A DNA stretch of 40,001 nt from positions 1-40,001 of the forward strand of contig NZ_JADIZJ010000011.1 in NCBI RefSeq assembly GCF_016704835.1, read 5' to 3'. The DNA is from Sphingopyxis sp. (GTDB taxonomy: Bacteria > Pseudomonadota > Alphaproteobacteria > Sphingomonadales > Sphingomonadaceae). This document shows positions 28,267 through 35,663 of this stretch, piece after piece. The notes below the pieces were generated by a model that had not been told where the DNA came from, made no database searches, and saw nothing but the letters and a program-made list of their open reading frames with translations. Position 1 is the stretch's first letter. Each line of letters opens with the position of its first letter. The position numbers were made by a program, and so were the translations under genes.

Positions 28267-28844
28267 TTCAGCTTCTTCGCCTCAAGTGCGGCCAGGCGCG
28301 TTTCCAGCGACTGGATGCGCCCGTCCCTATCATCGAGTTCCGCACGCAGCGCCGCCACTTCCTCGGCGTTCACGCGACCGTCCTTCGCGTCGAGCCATGC
28401 TCGTGCCTTCTGCTGCAACCCGCGTGCGCCCATGCCGATGCGACCGAGTGCTTCTTCGTTCGCCGCCGCCAAGTCCTCGACGGACTGGATACCGACCGCG
28501 ATCATGCCTTCGGCGAGCGCGCGGTTCACCGCGGGCCACTCTCGCAGCGGGAAGCCATTGACCGGGCCTTCCATGCCCTGCTTCCATGCCTCGTACTGCG
28601 CGCGGTAGGACTTCGCCCACTCCCCGGGCAGCCGGTTCATGGTGGCGAGATTGTCCTGCTGAGTCAGCCACTCCGTCGCGATGAACTCAGGGCCATCCTT
28701 CGAGCCGATCTGGCGAACCGTGACCATATGCTGAGATTTGAGCACGAGATGCCCGGCCGCGATGGTCGCGTTGCGATCCTCGACGGACATATCGTGGAAA
28801 CGAAGGAACGGCGGCCGCTCCGGCCCCATCTGTGCGAGTGGCAT
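28263..28844 (-). CDS. Virion-associated coiled-coil protein (193 aa)
   Basis: The start (MPLAQMGPERPPFLRFHDMS) is disordered, followed by a compact part (HMVTVRQIGSKDGPEFIATE, GLQQKARAWLDAKDGRV). The C-terminal 60 residues form a strong coiled coil (EEVAALRAELDDRDGRIQSL, then ETRLAALEAKKLK). A long in-frame extension upstream is a shadow of the capsid-accessory gene; ATG 28844 has GGAG 7 bases away. It is the first gene after the terminator. Function unknown, probably a minor virion or connector-assembly protein. Confidence 0.7.
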   Translation of the reverse strand: MPLAQMGPERPPFLRFHDMSVEDRNATIAAGHLVLKSQHMVTVRQIGSKDGPEFIATEWLTQQDNLATMNRLPGEWAKSYRAQYEAWKQGMEGPVNGFPLREWPAVNRALAEGMIAVGIQSVEDLAAANEEALGRIGMGARGLQQKARAWLDAKDGRVNAEEVAALRAELDDRDGRIQSLETRLAALEAKKLK

Positions 28845-28892
28845 GGTCTGGCTCCAACATCGCCGCTCATGCGCGGCAGCGGGATCGTAGCA

Positions 28893-28926
28893 CCAAAACC
28901 GGCGAGAGCCGAAGCCCTCGCCGGTT
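28893..28926 (-). terminator. Strong intrinsic terminator (UUCG hairpin) on the minus strand
   Basis: In the minus-strand RNA a 13-bp stem (outer 10 bp AACCGGCGAG/CTCGCCGGUU, inner GGC/GCU with one G-U pair) is closed by a C(UUCG)G tetraloop. The run of U continues past the stem (UUUU). It lies between the decoration-like gene (28933) and the 193-aa gene (28844) and should reduce transcription of the tail genes relative to capsid genes. The plus strand lacks a matching U-run. Confidence 0.8.
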
Positions 28927-28932
28927 ACGCCA

Positions 28933-29418
28933 TTACAGCGTGCGACCCACTCGCGGCCAGTTGATCCAGCCAGCCGTGACACCCGCAGACGCGCCGGTAG
29001 CCACGTCGAGCACGATGCCCTCGATGACTTCCGAGCCTGCCGTCGCATCGTCGTCAACCTGACCGGCCGTGGCCGTCGAGTTGAGGTTGGTGTAGGCCGC
29101 TGCCAGCGCAGCCGTGCGCACTGTGCCTGACCCGTAGACCTGAAGCCAGCCGTAGTCGGCCGACGCGAAGGCAACGCGAGCGACGCCCACTGACTTGCCG
29201 GCACCCGTGCCGGGCGCAGTCGTGGTCGTTGTGGACATCACCGCTGCGAACGTGGACGAGTCGATGTCACACACGTAGCCAGCGCCAGTGATGGCCGCGC
29301 CGGCCCGCACGTAGATGTAGCTCTTGGTGCCGGTGTCCGATGCCTGAGTCGCGACCGTGCCGAGCGTGAACTGCGGCGTGGTGTGCGTGTCGGTCGGGCG
29401 AATTCCTGTCGTGAGCAT
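28933..29418 (-). CDS. Head decoration-like protein (161 aa)
   Basis: Directly downstream of the major capsid gene. The protein is small, beta-rich and Thr/Ala/Gly-rich (TKSYIYVRAGAAITGAGYVC, STFAAVMSTTTTTAPGTGAG, GWLQVYGSGTV, EVIEGIVLDVATGAS), typical of cement or decoration proteins. The ATG at 29418 has a GGAG site; an in-frame extension to 29481 overlaps the capsid gene and is unlikely. The strong terminator follows 7 bp after its stop, which makes capsid plus decoration the end of a highly transcribed unit. Confidence 0.7.
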   Translation of the reverse strand: MLTTGIRPTDTHTTPQFTLGTVATQASDTGTKSYIYVRAGAAITGAGYVCDIDSSTFAAVMSTTTTTAPGTGAGKSVGVARVAFASADYGWLQVYGSGTVRTAALAAAYTNLNSTATAGQVDDDATAGSEVIEGIVLDVATGASAGVTAGWINWPRVGRTL

Positions 29419-29429
29419 GTTGGTTCTCC

Positions 29430-30419
29430 TTACGCCTTGACGACGCCCTGACGCTTGCGATTGCTGATCGTCAGGTTGCACTGGTGGATGATCGGAATCA
29501 CGATGGCGTCTTGGTTGATCGCCCGCATCTCCGGCATGATCTCCATGTCGGCGTCCTGATGCACCACGACCGACACGTAGTCCGTGTTGACGAAGTACAT
29601 GTGGGCCGATGGGATGCCGGAAGCCGCTGAGTCGAAGAACACGTCCGCGTTCTTGTACTTCATCGACACCATGCCGCCGCGCCCGGTATCTTCCGGCGCG
29701 TACCGCTTGAGCGATGTCTGCGACTGCTCGAAGAACGTGAAGTAGTCCTCGCTCGCCACGATGAGGTCCACCACATCCGCACCGCGAGTCGTGCGCAGAT
29801 ACAGCGGGAGCATCAGCGACTCAATCGTGGTCGAGGACGGCGTGATCGCGCCGCCGCCCTGGATCGGCGCCGCTGCGGACTGCAACGTGCTCTGCCAGAA
29901 CGGGAACGCCGACGAGTCGATGCCGCCGACGGTGCCCGTGCCCGCATCGGAGATGAGCGACTGCAAGCCGCCAATCTGGTTCGACAGCGACCCGGACGAG
30001 TAGAAGTCCTCGGAGAGGTTGTTTGCGAGCGTGCGCTGCGCATTCGTGATGCGCGCCTTGACGAGATTGACGATGCGGTTCTCGCCGCTGTTGCTGCGGA
30101 TTTCGAGACCGCTCGCGGTGACGTGAACGGCCTGCTGGCGCCACGGGAACTCCGCCGCCGACAGGACATCCGACGCGGACGTGTTCAGCGGGTCATATCC
30201 GCTGTACCGCTGGTACGTCGCATTCTCGGCGTAGTCCAGCGGCTCGACGATCGACAGTCCGCCGTCCTCGCGCCGAACGCGGCCCTTCTTGGTGACGCGC
30301 CGATACAGCGCGTTGTGCTCGGACACGTTGTCGGCAATGAGCCGCTTGTGGTTGCGATATGTGGTCGTCACCAGTTCGGTGAACGTCGTGAACAGTGTGC
30401 TTTGCCCAGGCGATGCCAT
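29430..30419 (-). CDS. Major capsid protein (329 aa)
   Basis: Forms the head shell. Several stretches fit phage coat proteins in the HK97-fold class: SVTKKGRVRREDGGLSIVEP-like start after an N-terminal arm, AVHVTASGLEIRSNSGENRI, VKARITNAQRTLANNLSEDF, a hydrophobic strand in the middle (TTRGADVVDLIVASEDYF), and the end HQCNLTISNRKRQGVVKA. It is placed between scaffold and decoration genes. The ATG at 30419 has AGGAG(TCC) upstream. It has no scaffold domain of its own; assembly should need the scaffold protein upstream. Confidence 0.85.
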   Translation of the reverse strand: MASPGQSTLFTTFTELVTTTYRNHKRLIADNVSEHNALYRRVTKKGRVRREDGGLSIVEPLDYAENATYQRYSGYDPLNTSASDVLSAAEFPWRQQAVHVTASGLEIRSNSGENRIVNLVKARITNAQRTLANNLSEDFYSSGSLSNQIGGLQSLISDAGTGTVGGIDSSAFPFWQSTLQSAAAPIQGGGAITPSSTTIESLMLPLYLRTTRGADVVDLIVASEDYFTFFEQSQTSLKRYAPEDTGRGGMVSMKYKNADVFFDSAASGIPSAHMYFVNTDYVSVVVHQDADMEIMPEMRAINQDAIVIPIIHQCNLTISNRKRQGVVKA

Positions 30420-30440
30420 GGTGGACTCCTAGCGTTGCGG

Positions 30441-31526
30441 TTACGACGACATGAGCCTGCGATATTCATCGCGGATCGTGTCTTCCATCGAGCCCCGCTT
30501 CGGCGCGGTAGGAGTCGTCCCACGACGCGCGACGTTTGTTGAGGCGGCCTTTCTGGCGGCAGCGGCCTTTGCTGCATCGTCCTGCGAACGCTTCTGTGCC
30601 TGTTCGGCGAGAAGTTGTTCGCGAACGTCAGGAACCATCCAAACCGCCTTGTCGTAGGCTTCGTCCAGCGTGGTTGCCTGTCCAGAACCGATCAGTTGAG
30701 CCATCGTTTCCTGAACGGCTGCGAAGTGGTTGCGCCCTTGGCTTGAAGCGAAGCGCGCGACTTCGGAGGTCGCGTTCTCGGATTCGATCTGCGCAGACTT
30801 CTCGGCCTGCTGTCGGACCATCTGCTCGATGCTCTGTACCCGTTGTAGTACGGGCGACAGGTCCGGGGAGATGGCCTGCGTCGTTGCCTCTCCTGTCGAG
30901 GAAGTCGCGGACGACGCGGCGATATCTATACCGTACTGCCGCGCGATATTCAATAGCACCTGTCGTTTCTGGTCCGGCTGTCCGGTCGCCAAGGCGGCCC
31001 ATGTGGACATCATCTCGCGCGTGAGCTGCTGCGGAGTGATGCCGACCTGGCGCATCATCTCGACGTGCGGCAGCATCTCCTGACCGATCGCGCGCCCGAA
31101 CGCGGCAGGTTCCTGATACTGGCGGATGCCCTCGAAGAAGTTTTCCTCCCGCCGCTTGATCTCGGCCTTGATCGCCGGGCTGACGCCCGCCCATTCGCCG
31201 TGGGCCTCTTTGCGCCATGTCTTGGGGTAGTCGTCGGTCGCAGCGGGCGGCGCAGCGGCGGTCATCGGCGGGGTATCCTCGACCTTCGCAGTGGCGCTAG
31301 CTTCGTCAGTCGTGGCTTTCGCGAACTTGCCATCAGGGCTGCGCGCGCGGGCGGGCGCTGCGGCGGTCGTGTCGTCGCCGGTGTCCGCGTTCTCCGAGGA
31401 TGTCAGTCGGCGATATTCATCGCGAATGGTGTCCTCCATTGACGGGCCATCGCTGCTCGGCGTCTCGTCGGTCGGCTTGTCGTCCGTGACGGGCTGCTCA
31501 AGAGGTCGCTCTTGTTCCGTTTCCAT
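30441..31526 (-). CDS. Scaffolding protein (361 aa) with the same 16-aa motif at both ends
   Basis: Probable capsid-assembly scaffold: acidic, Gln/Ala-rich and largely helical or coiled (SIEQMVRQQAEKSAQIESEN, REEQLL-like helices), just before the coat gene. Unusually, SMEDTIRDEYRRL(T/M)SS occurs at residues 29-44 and again as the last 16 residues (346-361); the coding DNA is also nearly identical. C-terminal helices of scaffolds bind coat protein in P22, so the second copy near the N-terminus may double the coat-binding sites. Start 31526 has GGAG 8 bases upstream; ATG 31532 is possible but has poor spacing. Confidence 0.8.
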   Translation of the reverse strand: METEQERPLEQPVTDDKPTDETPSSDGPSMEDTIRDEYRRLTSSENADTGDDTTAAAPARARSPDGKFAKATTDEASATAKVEDTPPMTAAAPPAATDDYPKTWRKEAHGEWAGVSPAIKAEIKRREENFFEGIRQYQEPAAFGRAIGQEMLPHVEMMRQVGITPQQLTREMMSTWAALATGQPDQKRQVLLNIARQYGIDIAASSATSSTGEATTQAISPDLSPVLQRVQSIEQMVRQQAEKSAQIESENATSEVARFASSQGRNHFAAVQETMAQLIGSGQATTLDEAYDKAVWMVPDVREQLLAEQAQKRSQDDAAKAAAARKAASTNVARRGTTPTAPKRGSMEDTIRDEYRRLMSS

Positions 31527-31531
31527 GTTCA

Positions 31532-31903
31532 TCACTCCAATGTTCGCCGTTGTGCTGGTGAGAGTTGGTGGTAGGCCCGGCGCGCTGCCTCATCTAACCG
31601 TTTCTCGGATTTGTCCTCGGCATACTTGCGCTGACGATCGGCTTCTCGCTTCTCGTTCTCCATGCCCTCCCATGGGCGCGAGTGCGTGCGCGCCAGGTCA
31701 TCTCTGCGCGCTGTGCGGCCCTCTACCCATTTGCCGTTGACAGGCGAGACGTATCCCTGCAAGTCGCCCTGCACATACGATGGGCGTATTTCGAGACTCA
31801 TGCGCTCGCCGCAGCAAAACGGGCCATCGTGGCGCTGCTCGACGGTCCTGAATGCATCGTCCTCGTTCCCACATGCAGCGCATCCATAGGCGTAAAGCGG
31901 CAT
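31532..31903 (-). CDS. FmdB-like zinc-ribbon protein (123 aa)
   Basis: A short N-terminal zinc ribbon (MPLYAYGCAACG...FCCGERM, four or five Cys) of the FmdB type, followed by a polar helical tail (KREADRQRKYAEDKSEKRLD, EAARRAYHQLSPAQRR). Such small ribbons often occur near scaffold or capsid genes of phages and may regulate or chaperone assembly; the function here is not known. Its start overlaps the stop of the repeat protein (TAATG). A long in-frame extension upstream is a shadow. Confidence 0.75.
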   Translation of the reverse strand: MPLYAYGCAACGNEDDAFRTVEQRHDGPFCCGERMSLEIRPSYVQGDLQGYVSPVNGKWVEGRTARRDDLARTHSRPWEGMENEKREADRQRKYAEDKSEKRLDEAARRAYHQLSPAQRRTLE

Positions 31904-32982
31904 TACAGCAACCTTTCGAGTAAGGCCGCAATCATTGTGGCCTCGTGAAATTGCTCCAATTCTGACAATTCCTCGCGCAACATGCGAAGGGATGTCTCGA
32001 CCTCGACGCCAACGCTGTCCATGGCGAGCGCGCGACGCGCTGCGATGCGCGGTAGCTCGTCTTCGCTTGTGCCTGGCGCTGCCAGCCGGGCAAGCGCCGC
32101 GGCGGCGCGCGGAGCCATCTCTGGCGATTCCGTCAGTTCCCGGTAGATGCTGCGGATGGATTGTTCGAGCCGCAGTTCCTCGCTTCGTTTGATCGTTGAA
32201 CGCTTCTGGTCCCATCCTCGATGCCCGCGATCTCGCGGTACGTCGTCGCCACCGACCTTGGTGGGCTCCTCGATCGGTGCGCCGCCGCGCGCCGTAAGGA
32301 TGATCTGCCCGATGGACCGCGACAGTGCGCCCGAAAGCGTCAGCGTCCCCGCGCCCGCGAGCGTGATCGGCGCCATCGTCTGCGCCAACTGCCCTGCAAG
32401 CGCCAGCGCACCCGTTGCGGACAGCCCGATCGTGCCGATCGACTGCGAGAGTTGGCCGGTGCCGACGCCCGCCAGTTCCCCGGTCGCCGACAGCGTGATC
32501 GGGTCGATCGTCTTGACTAGCGTCCCGACGATATCGAGGTCCGCGGCACTCGATAGGCCGATCGTGCCAACACTTGCCGACAACGATCCGGCGATCGGTA
32601 GCCGTCCGGTCGCGGACAGCGTGATCAGCCCGATAGACTGGCTGAGCGTGCCCGTCGTCCCGGACGCGCCCTGCGCACTGAGCGTGATCGCACCAATCGG
32701 CTGCGAGAGCTGGCCGGACAGGTCCAGCGCACCTTGCGTCGACAGCGCAATCGTGCCGATCGAATTGGACGCGGTCCCGGTGATCGTCAGCGTCGAGGCC
32801 GACGCAAGCGTAATCGCGCCAACGGACTGCGCGAGCGACCCGACAATCGCCAGCGCTCCGCTCGACGAGATCGTGATCGTGCCGATCGACGCGCTTAGCG
32901 TGCCCGTTATTCCGGTCGCCGCCGCGCTCGGCACCCACCGACGGCGCTGCGGCTGCCGCCATGCTGGCAGCCGGTACAGCAT
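31903..32982 (-). CDS. Repeat-rich virion protein, ten 21-residue beta repeats (359 aa)
   Basis: From about residue 24 to 235 the protein is ten tandem copies of a 21-residue unit, roughly GTLSQSIGTITLSATGALAI, each with two short strands and conserved G, S-I-G and L-S-A positions. This points to a beta-solenoid or a string of small beta hairpins, perhaps a capsid spike or fibre. The C-terminal 120 residues are different: charged and helical (EELRLEQSIRSIYRELTESP, LREELSELEQFHEATMIAAL). The N-terminus is basic (RLPAWRQPQRRRW). Family unnamed, but phages carry comparable repeats. Internal repeats can be gained or lost by recombination. Confidence 0.75.
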   Translation of the reverse strand: MLYRLPAWRQPQRRRWVPSAAATGITGTLSASIGTITISSSGALAIVGSLAQSVGAITLASASTLTITGTASNSIGTIALSTQGALDLSGQLSQPIGAITLSAQGASGTTGTLSQSIGLITLSATGRLPIAGSLSASVGTIGLSSAADLDIVGTLVKTIDPITLSATGELAGVGTGQLSQSIGTIGLSATGALALAGQLAQTMAPITLAGAGTLTLSGALSRSIGQIILTARGGAPIEEPTKVGGDDVPRDRGHRGWDQKRSTIKRSEELRLEQSIRSIYRELTESPEMAPRAAAALARLAAPGTSEDELPRIAARRALAMDSVGVEVETSLRMLREELSELEQFHEATMIAALLERLL

Positions 32983-33390
32983 TTACGCTCCGGGCGCGGT
33001 CAGCGTGAACGTCGTGATCGTGAACGACTGCCCCGACGCGAAAACTGCATTGTCTACAGTCAAATCGCCCCCGCCGCCCGTTGCGGTGACGGTGCCCTGC
33101 ATGTGGCAGGTCGTGCCGGCACTATCGTACAGCCGAAAGTGTGCGGCCGTGCCTGCCGCATCCGCGCTCGCGTCCTGCCATGTGCCGGACAGAGCCTTGC
33201 TGCCGCTCGACGCTGCGGCCATCCAGTCGGACGGCAGGTTCAGCGTCGCAAGTACAGTGCCGCTGTCAGCCGTCGCGCAAGTTGCTGGAGCCACCCCGGT
33301 ACGAATGCGAAGAATCGCGCTCGCGCCGACGGTCGTTTCCAGTTGATCGAGCAGAGCGTTGCGATAGCCCGTTGAAAATTGCAGTGCCAT
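32983..33390 (-). CDS. Small beta-rich virion protein (135 aa)
   Basis: Starts MALQFSTGYRNALLDQLETT, then ASAILRIRTGVAPATCATAD, with LNLPSDWMAAASSGSKALSG and YDSAGTTCHMQGTVTATGGG. I recall this type as a common small phage structural protein of unknown exact function. It probably is a head accessory, given its place among the repeat and helix proteins. Its stop adjoins the next start with no gap. Confidence 0.75.
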   Translation of the reverse strand: MALQFSTGYRNALLDQLETTVGASAILRIRTGVAPATCATADSGTVLATLNLPSDWMAAASSGSKALSGTWQDASADAAGTAAHFRLYDSAGTTCHMQGTVTATGGGGDLTVDNAVFASGQSFTITTFTLTAPGA

Positions 33391-33415
33391 TTTGAGTGTC
33401 CTTTGTCAGATAATT

Positions 33416-33883
33416 TCAGCCGAATTCCTCTACCCACAGCGTGCCGCCGAGCGTGAGCGAATCGGCCGGCGCCGCAGGAATCTCGATCGTCCAGCGCCGC
33501 GCGCCGGTGAAATCGAACGTGTAACTAGGCGGCAGCCAGAAGTCGCGATCCACGCGGATGTTCCAGCCCATCTCTGCATGCACGACGATCGTGCCGGCAG
33601 TCGCCTGGGTCGTGTCGTTGATGCGCGCGGTGAACTGCGCAGCCGCGTCCGTAGCATTCACCGGAATCGGCGTCGGTGCCGTGCCGCCGCTGCCCACGGT
33701 CGTTTGCCCCGACCGGATGCGCAGCCGCACGATCTCCTCGGCCGCGTCGCCGACATCAGATGTCTGGAAGATGTGCAGGCCCGCAAGCCGCGTCGGTCGA
33801 TTCGTCCCGCTGACGATTGCCCACAGGTCTTGTACTGCGGTCAGTCCGGCCGGTGCAATCGGAATGGTGTAGATCCTGCTCAT
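33416..33883 (-). CDS. Beta-rich structural protein (155 aa)
   Basis: A beta-sheet protein (RIYTIPIAPAGLTAVQDLWA, IVRLRIRSGQTTVGSG, VRDFWLPPSYTFDF-like strands) ending WTIEIPAAPADSLTLGGTLW, VEEFG. No family recognised. It is acidic and soluble. ATG 33883 has GAGG a few bases upstream. It lies between the beta-helix gene and the 135-aa gene in the accessory virion block. Confidence 0.7.
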   Translation of the reverse strand: MSRIYTIPIAPAGLTAVQDLWAIVSGTNRPTRLAGLHIFQTSDVGDAAEEIVRLRIRSGQTTVGSGGTAPTPIPVNATDAAAQFTARINDTTQATAGTIVVHAEMGWNIRVDRDFWLPPSYTFDFTGARRWTIEIPAAPADSLTLGGTLWVEEFG

Positions 33884-33892
33884 ACATGTACC

Positions 33893-34891
33893 TCAGAAGT
33901 GATAGAGGACGTTCGGGCCGCGCGTGCGGGGAATCAGTAGACTCGTCGCCGAGGCGGCGGACTGATATTCAAACGGCCCGATGTCGAACGTCGCGCCGCG
34001 CGCGTTGCCGAGAATGTCTGTCGTGAACGTCCCGGACAGGTCGTAGCCCGCATTGATCAGTGCCGACGAGGCACCGATGTCGAAGTTCTGCGAACCGGCC
34101 GTGACGTTCGTGAAGTAGGCGCCGGCAGATGTGCTGTAAGCGACCGTCGAGCCGTGCGTTCCGTCCTCGCTCGCGTTGTTCGATGCCGTACCGGGCGCGG
34201 CGCTGAAGTCGGGATTCGTGTTGCCGCCAGCGTAGCAATTGCGAGCGGTCGAGGTGCCGGACGAGAACAAGAAGCCGTAGTCTGCGTTGGCCGCGGCAAG
34301 GCAGTTGTAGTAGTACACCTCTGCCCCGTTGCCGGCGTCCTGCATCCGAAAGCCACTCGCGCTGTTCCCGTATGAAATGCAGTTGGTCCACGTGACACGG
34401 CCGCCGAGTACGCGAAAACCGACTGACGCGCTGCCGCAGTCATACGCGATGCATGAATCCACTCGCAGATCAGACGTGGCCGGGGAACTGGAATCGAACA
34501 TGATTCCTTCCTGGTTCCACGTGCCGTTGTTCCGATTGCGGAACTGTATTCCCTCGATCCTGACGTATGACTCGTAACACCAGAGTGCAGACGATGTTGC
34601 ACTCGGGTCTAGCCGGTATCTCGATGTGTCCCACCGTCCGTTATGCCGATTCGCCTGCGTCGTGCGGATGAGGATGTAGTTCGAGGCTGATGTAGTCCAA
34701 CCGTCGAGATCAAGACGCGAGGTATCCGCCGCGCTGCCCTCGCAGATGACTTCCTCGACTTCCGACAAGACCGCCTGCCGAGCCGCCTCCCATTCCGACA
34801 ATGACGCATAAGCGCGATTGGCGCCGCTCGTCGCGTTCGTCGTGCCGTCGCCACCGGCGGTGCTCGCTGTGTTGACGTAGCGCGTTTGCAC
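33893..34891 (-). CDS. Right-handed beta-helix protein (332 aa)
   Basis: Predicted pectate-lyase-like right-handed beta-helix. Successive coils carry Asn/Cys ladders and short turns (VRIEGIQFRNRNNGTW, DLRVDSCIAYDCGSASVGFR, VTWTNCISYGNSASGFRM, VYYYNCLAAANADYGFLFSS, TARNCYAGGNTNPDFS). The end LGNARGATFDIGPFEYQ resembles the C-terminal end of many bacterial beta-helix proteins. It could bind or degrade surface polysaccharide as a capsid-borne or tail-borne spike, but catalytic residues are not clear. Located between portal and scaffold genes, not beside the fibre. Overlaps the next gene by one base. Confidence 0.75.
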   Translation of the reverse strand: MQTRYVNTASTAGGDGTTNATSGANRAYASLSEWEAARQAVLSEVEEVICEGSAADTSRLDLDGWTTSASNYILIRTTQANRHNGRWDTSRYRLDPSATSSALWCYESYVRIEGIQFRNRNNGTWNQEGIMFDSSSPATSDLRVDSCIAYDCGSASVGFRVLGGRVTWTNCISYGNSASGFRMQDAGNGAEVYYYNCLAAANADYGFLFSSGTSTARNCYAGGNTNPDFSAAPGTASNNASEDGTHGSTVAYSTSAGAYFTNVTAGSQNFDIGASSALINAGYDLSGTFTTDILGNARGATFDIGPFEYQSAASATSLLIPRTRGPNVLYHF

Positions 34892-35277
34892 TACAGCCCC
34901 GCTCGCGTGAGCTTGTCGCGGATGTAATTGCGCGCTTGCGCGAGCGTGACAGACAAGTACCGATCCCGCTGCAACGCCTGTCTCGCAGCGGCCGGCAAGT
35001 CGGCAGGATTCAGGCCGAACTTGCGCCGCCGCGTCACCCGCGCATCCGGCGTATCGGCCGTGCGCTCAGGCTCAAGCACTCGCTCGACCTGCGCCTTGCG
35101 AGCGCCCTCGACGCGAATCAGATACCACGGCGCCTGCACGGGGTTCTTGATTAGATCGCCGTCGTGCGCGTCGTCCTCGTGAACGGCCACGATGTCACCA
35201 CGCTTGTAGCACCCGCGTTGATCTTTCTCGGGGTCTGCGTGACTCGCGTCGCGATCAATGAGTACGAGGATCGCCAT
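34891..35277 (-). CDS. Phage structural/assembly protein, unknown (128 aa)
   Basis: Starts MAILVLIDRDASHADPEKDQ with RGCYKRGDIVAVHEDDAHD, then YLIRVEGARKAQVERVLEPE and a basic C-terminal part (VTRRRKFGLNPADLPAAARQ). I recall comparable proteins in phage structural clusters without a specific role. It may be a minor head protein. One-base overlap with the beta-helix gene that follows. Confidence 0.65.
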   Translation of the reverse strand: MAILVLIDRDASHADPEKDQRGCYKRGDIVAVHEDDAHDGDLIKNPVQAPWYLIRVEGARKAQVERVLEPERTADTPDARVTRRRKFGLNPADLPAAARQALQRDRYLSVTLAQARNYIRDKLTRAGL

Positions 35278-35289
35278 TGCACTGTTGTC

Positions 35290-35586
35290 TCACACCGTCG
35301 CCGTGAACGTCGCAATCACCGGCGCGCTCTGGTCGAGGATCTGCGCGCTGCTCGTGACCGGATCGGACGCGGCACCGACCTTCGGAAAGCACGTCAGGCG
35401 AAAGTTGTACGTTCCGGGATCGGTCACATCGATCGTGTATTCGAGCGCCGTTGCGCCTGGCGCGGGAATCGCCGAGAAGTCCGGCGCGCCATCGACCTGC
35501 ATCTCAAGCGTGTAGTGATCGACCTCGGTCGCGGGATCGAACGGCCGGCCGGACTTGCGCTGCGAAATGGACCACGTGAGTTTCAT
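35290..35586 (-). CDS. Small Fn3-like beta protein (98 aa)
   Basis: A 98-aa single domain, likely a fibronectin-III or Ig-like sandwich: MKLTWSISQRK start, VDHYTLEMQVDGAPDFSAIP, YTIDVTDPGTYNFRLTCFPK, VTSSAQILDQSAP. The pattern of Y/F-x-L strands and the C-terminal SAP-type edge fits Fn3. Phage virions often carry such domains on outside surfaces, where they help adhere to host glycans. Start shared by ATGA overlap with the tiny upstream frame. Confidence 0.7.
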   Translation of the reverse strand: MKLTWSISQRKSGRPFDPATEVDHYTLEMQVDGAPDFSAIPAPGATALEYTIDVTDPGTYNFRLTCFPKVGAASDPVTSSAQILDQSAPVIATFTATV

Positions 35587-35663
35587 CGCACCACCCTGAA
35601 ATTTGAAATGACCGGCCCGCTACGGCCGGATAGACGTTCGAGGATCCACCACCACAAACTCAT
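35583..35663 (-). CDS. Tiny ORF (26 aa) with tryptophan cluster, overlapping both neighbours
   Basis: The 26-codon frame (MSLWWWILERLSGRSGPVIS, then NFRVVR) begins in an ATGA with the stop of the signal-peptide Fn3 gene and ends in an ATGA with the start of the next gene. It fills the gap exactly and is probably translated as a bridging peptide. Its start is hydrophobic (LWWWIL), then basic, so it may bind a membrane surface. No known family. Confidence 0.5.
   Translation of the reverse strand: MSLWWWILERLSGRSGPVISNFRVVR

Noticed and set aside
31532..32962. 476-aa minus-strand ORF covering the repeat protein
   Set aside because: Only its last 123 residues (zinc ribbon, from 31903) look real; the rest is an Asp/Arg/His-rich shadow of the 21-residue repeat gene.
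32147..33346. 399-aa plus-strand ORF opposite the repeat protein
   Set aside because: Shadow of the repeated minus-strand gene; its repetitive look simply mirrors the 21-residue repeats.
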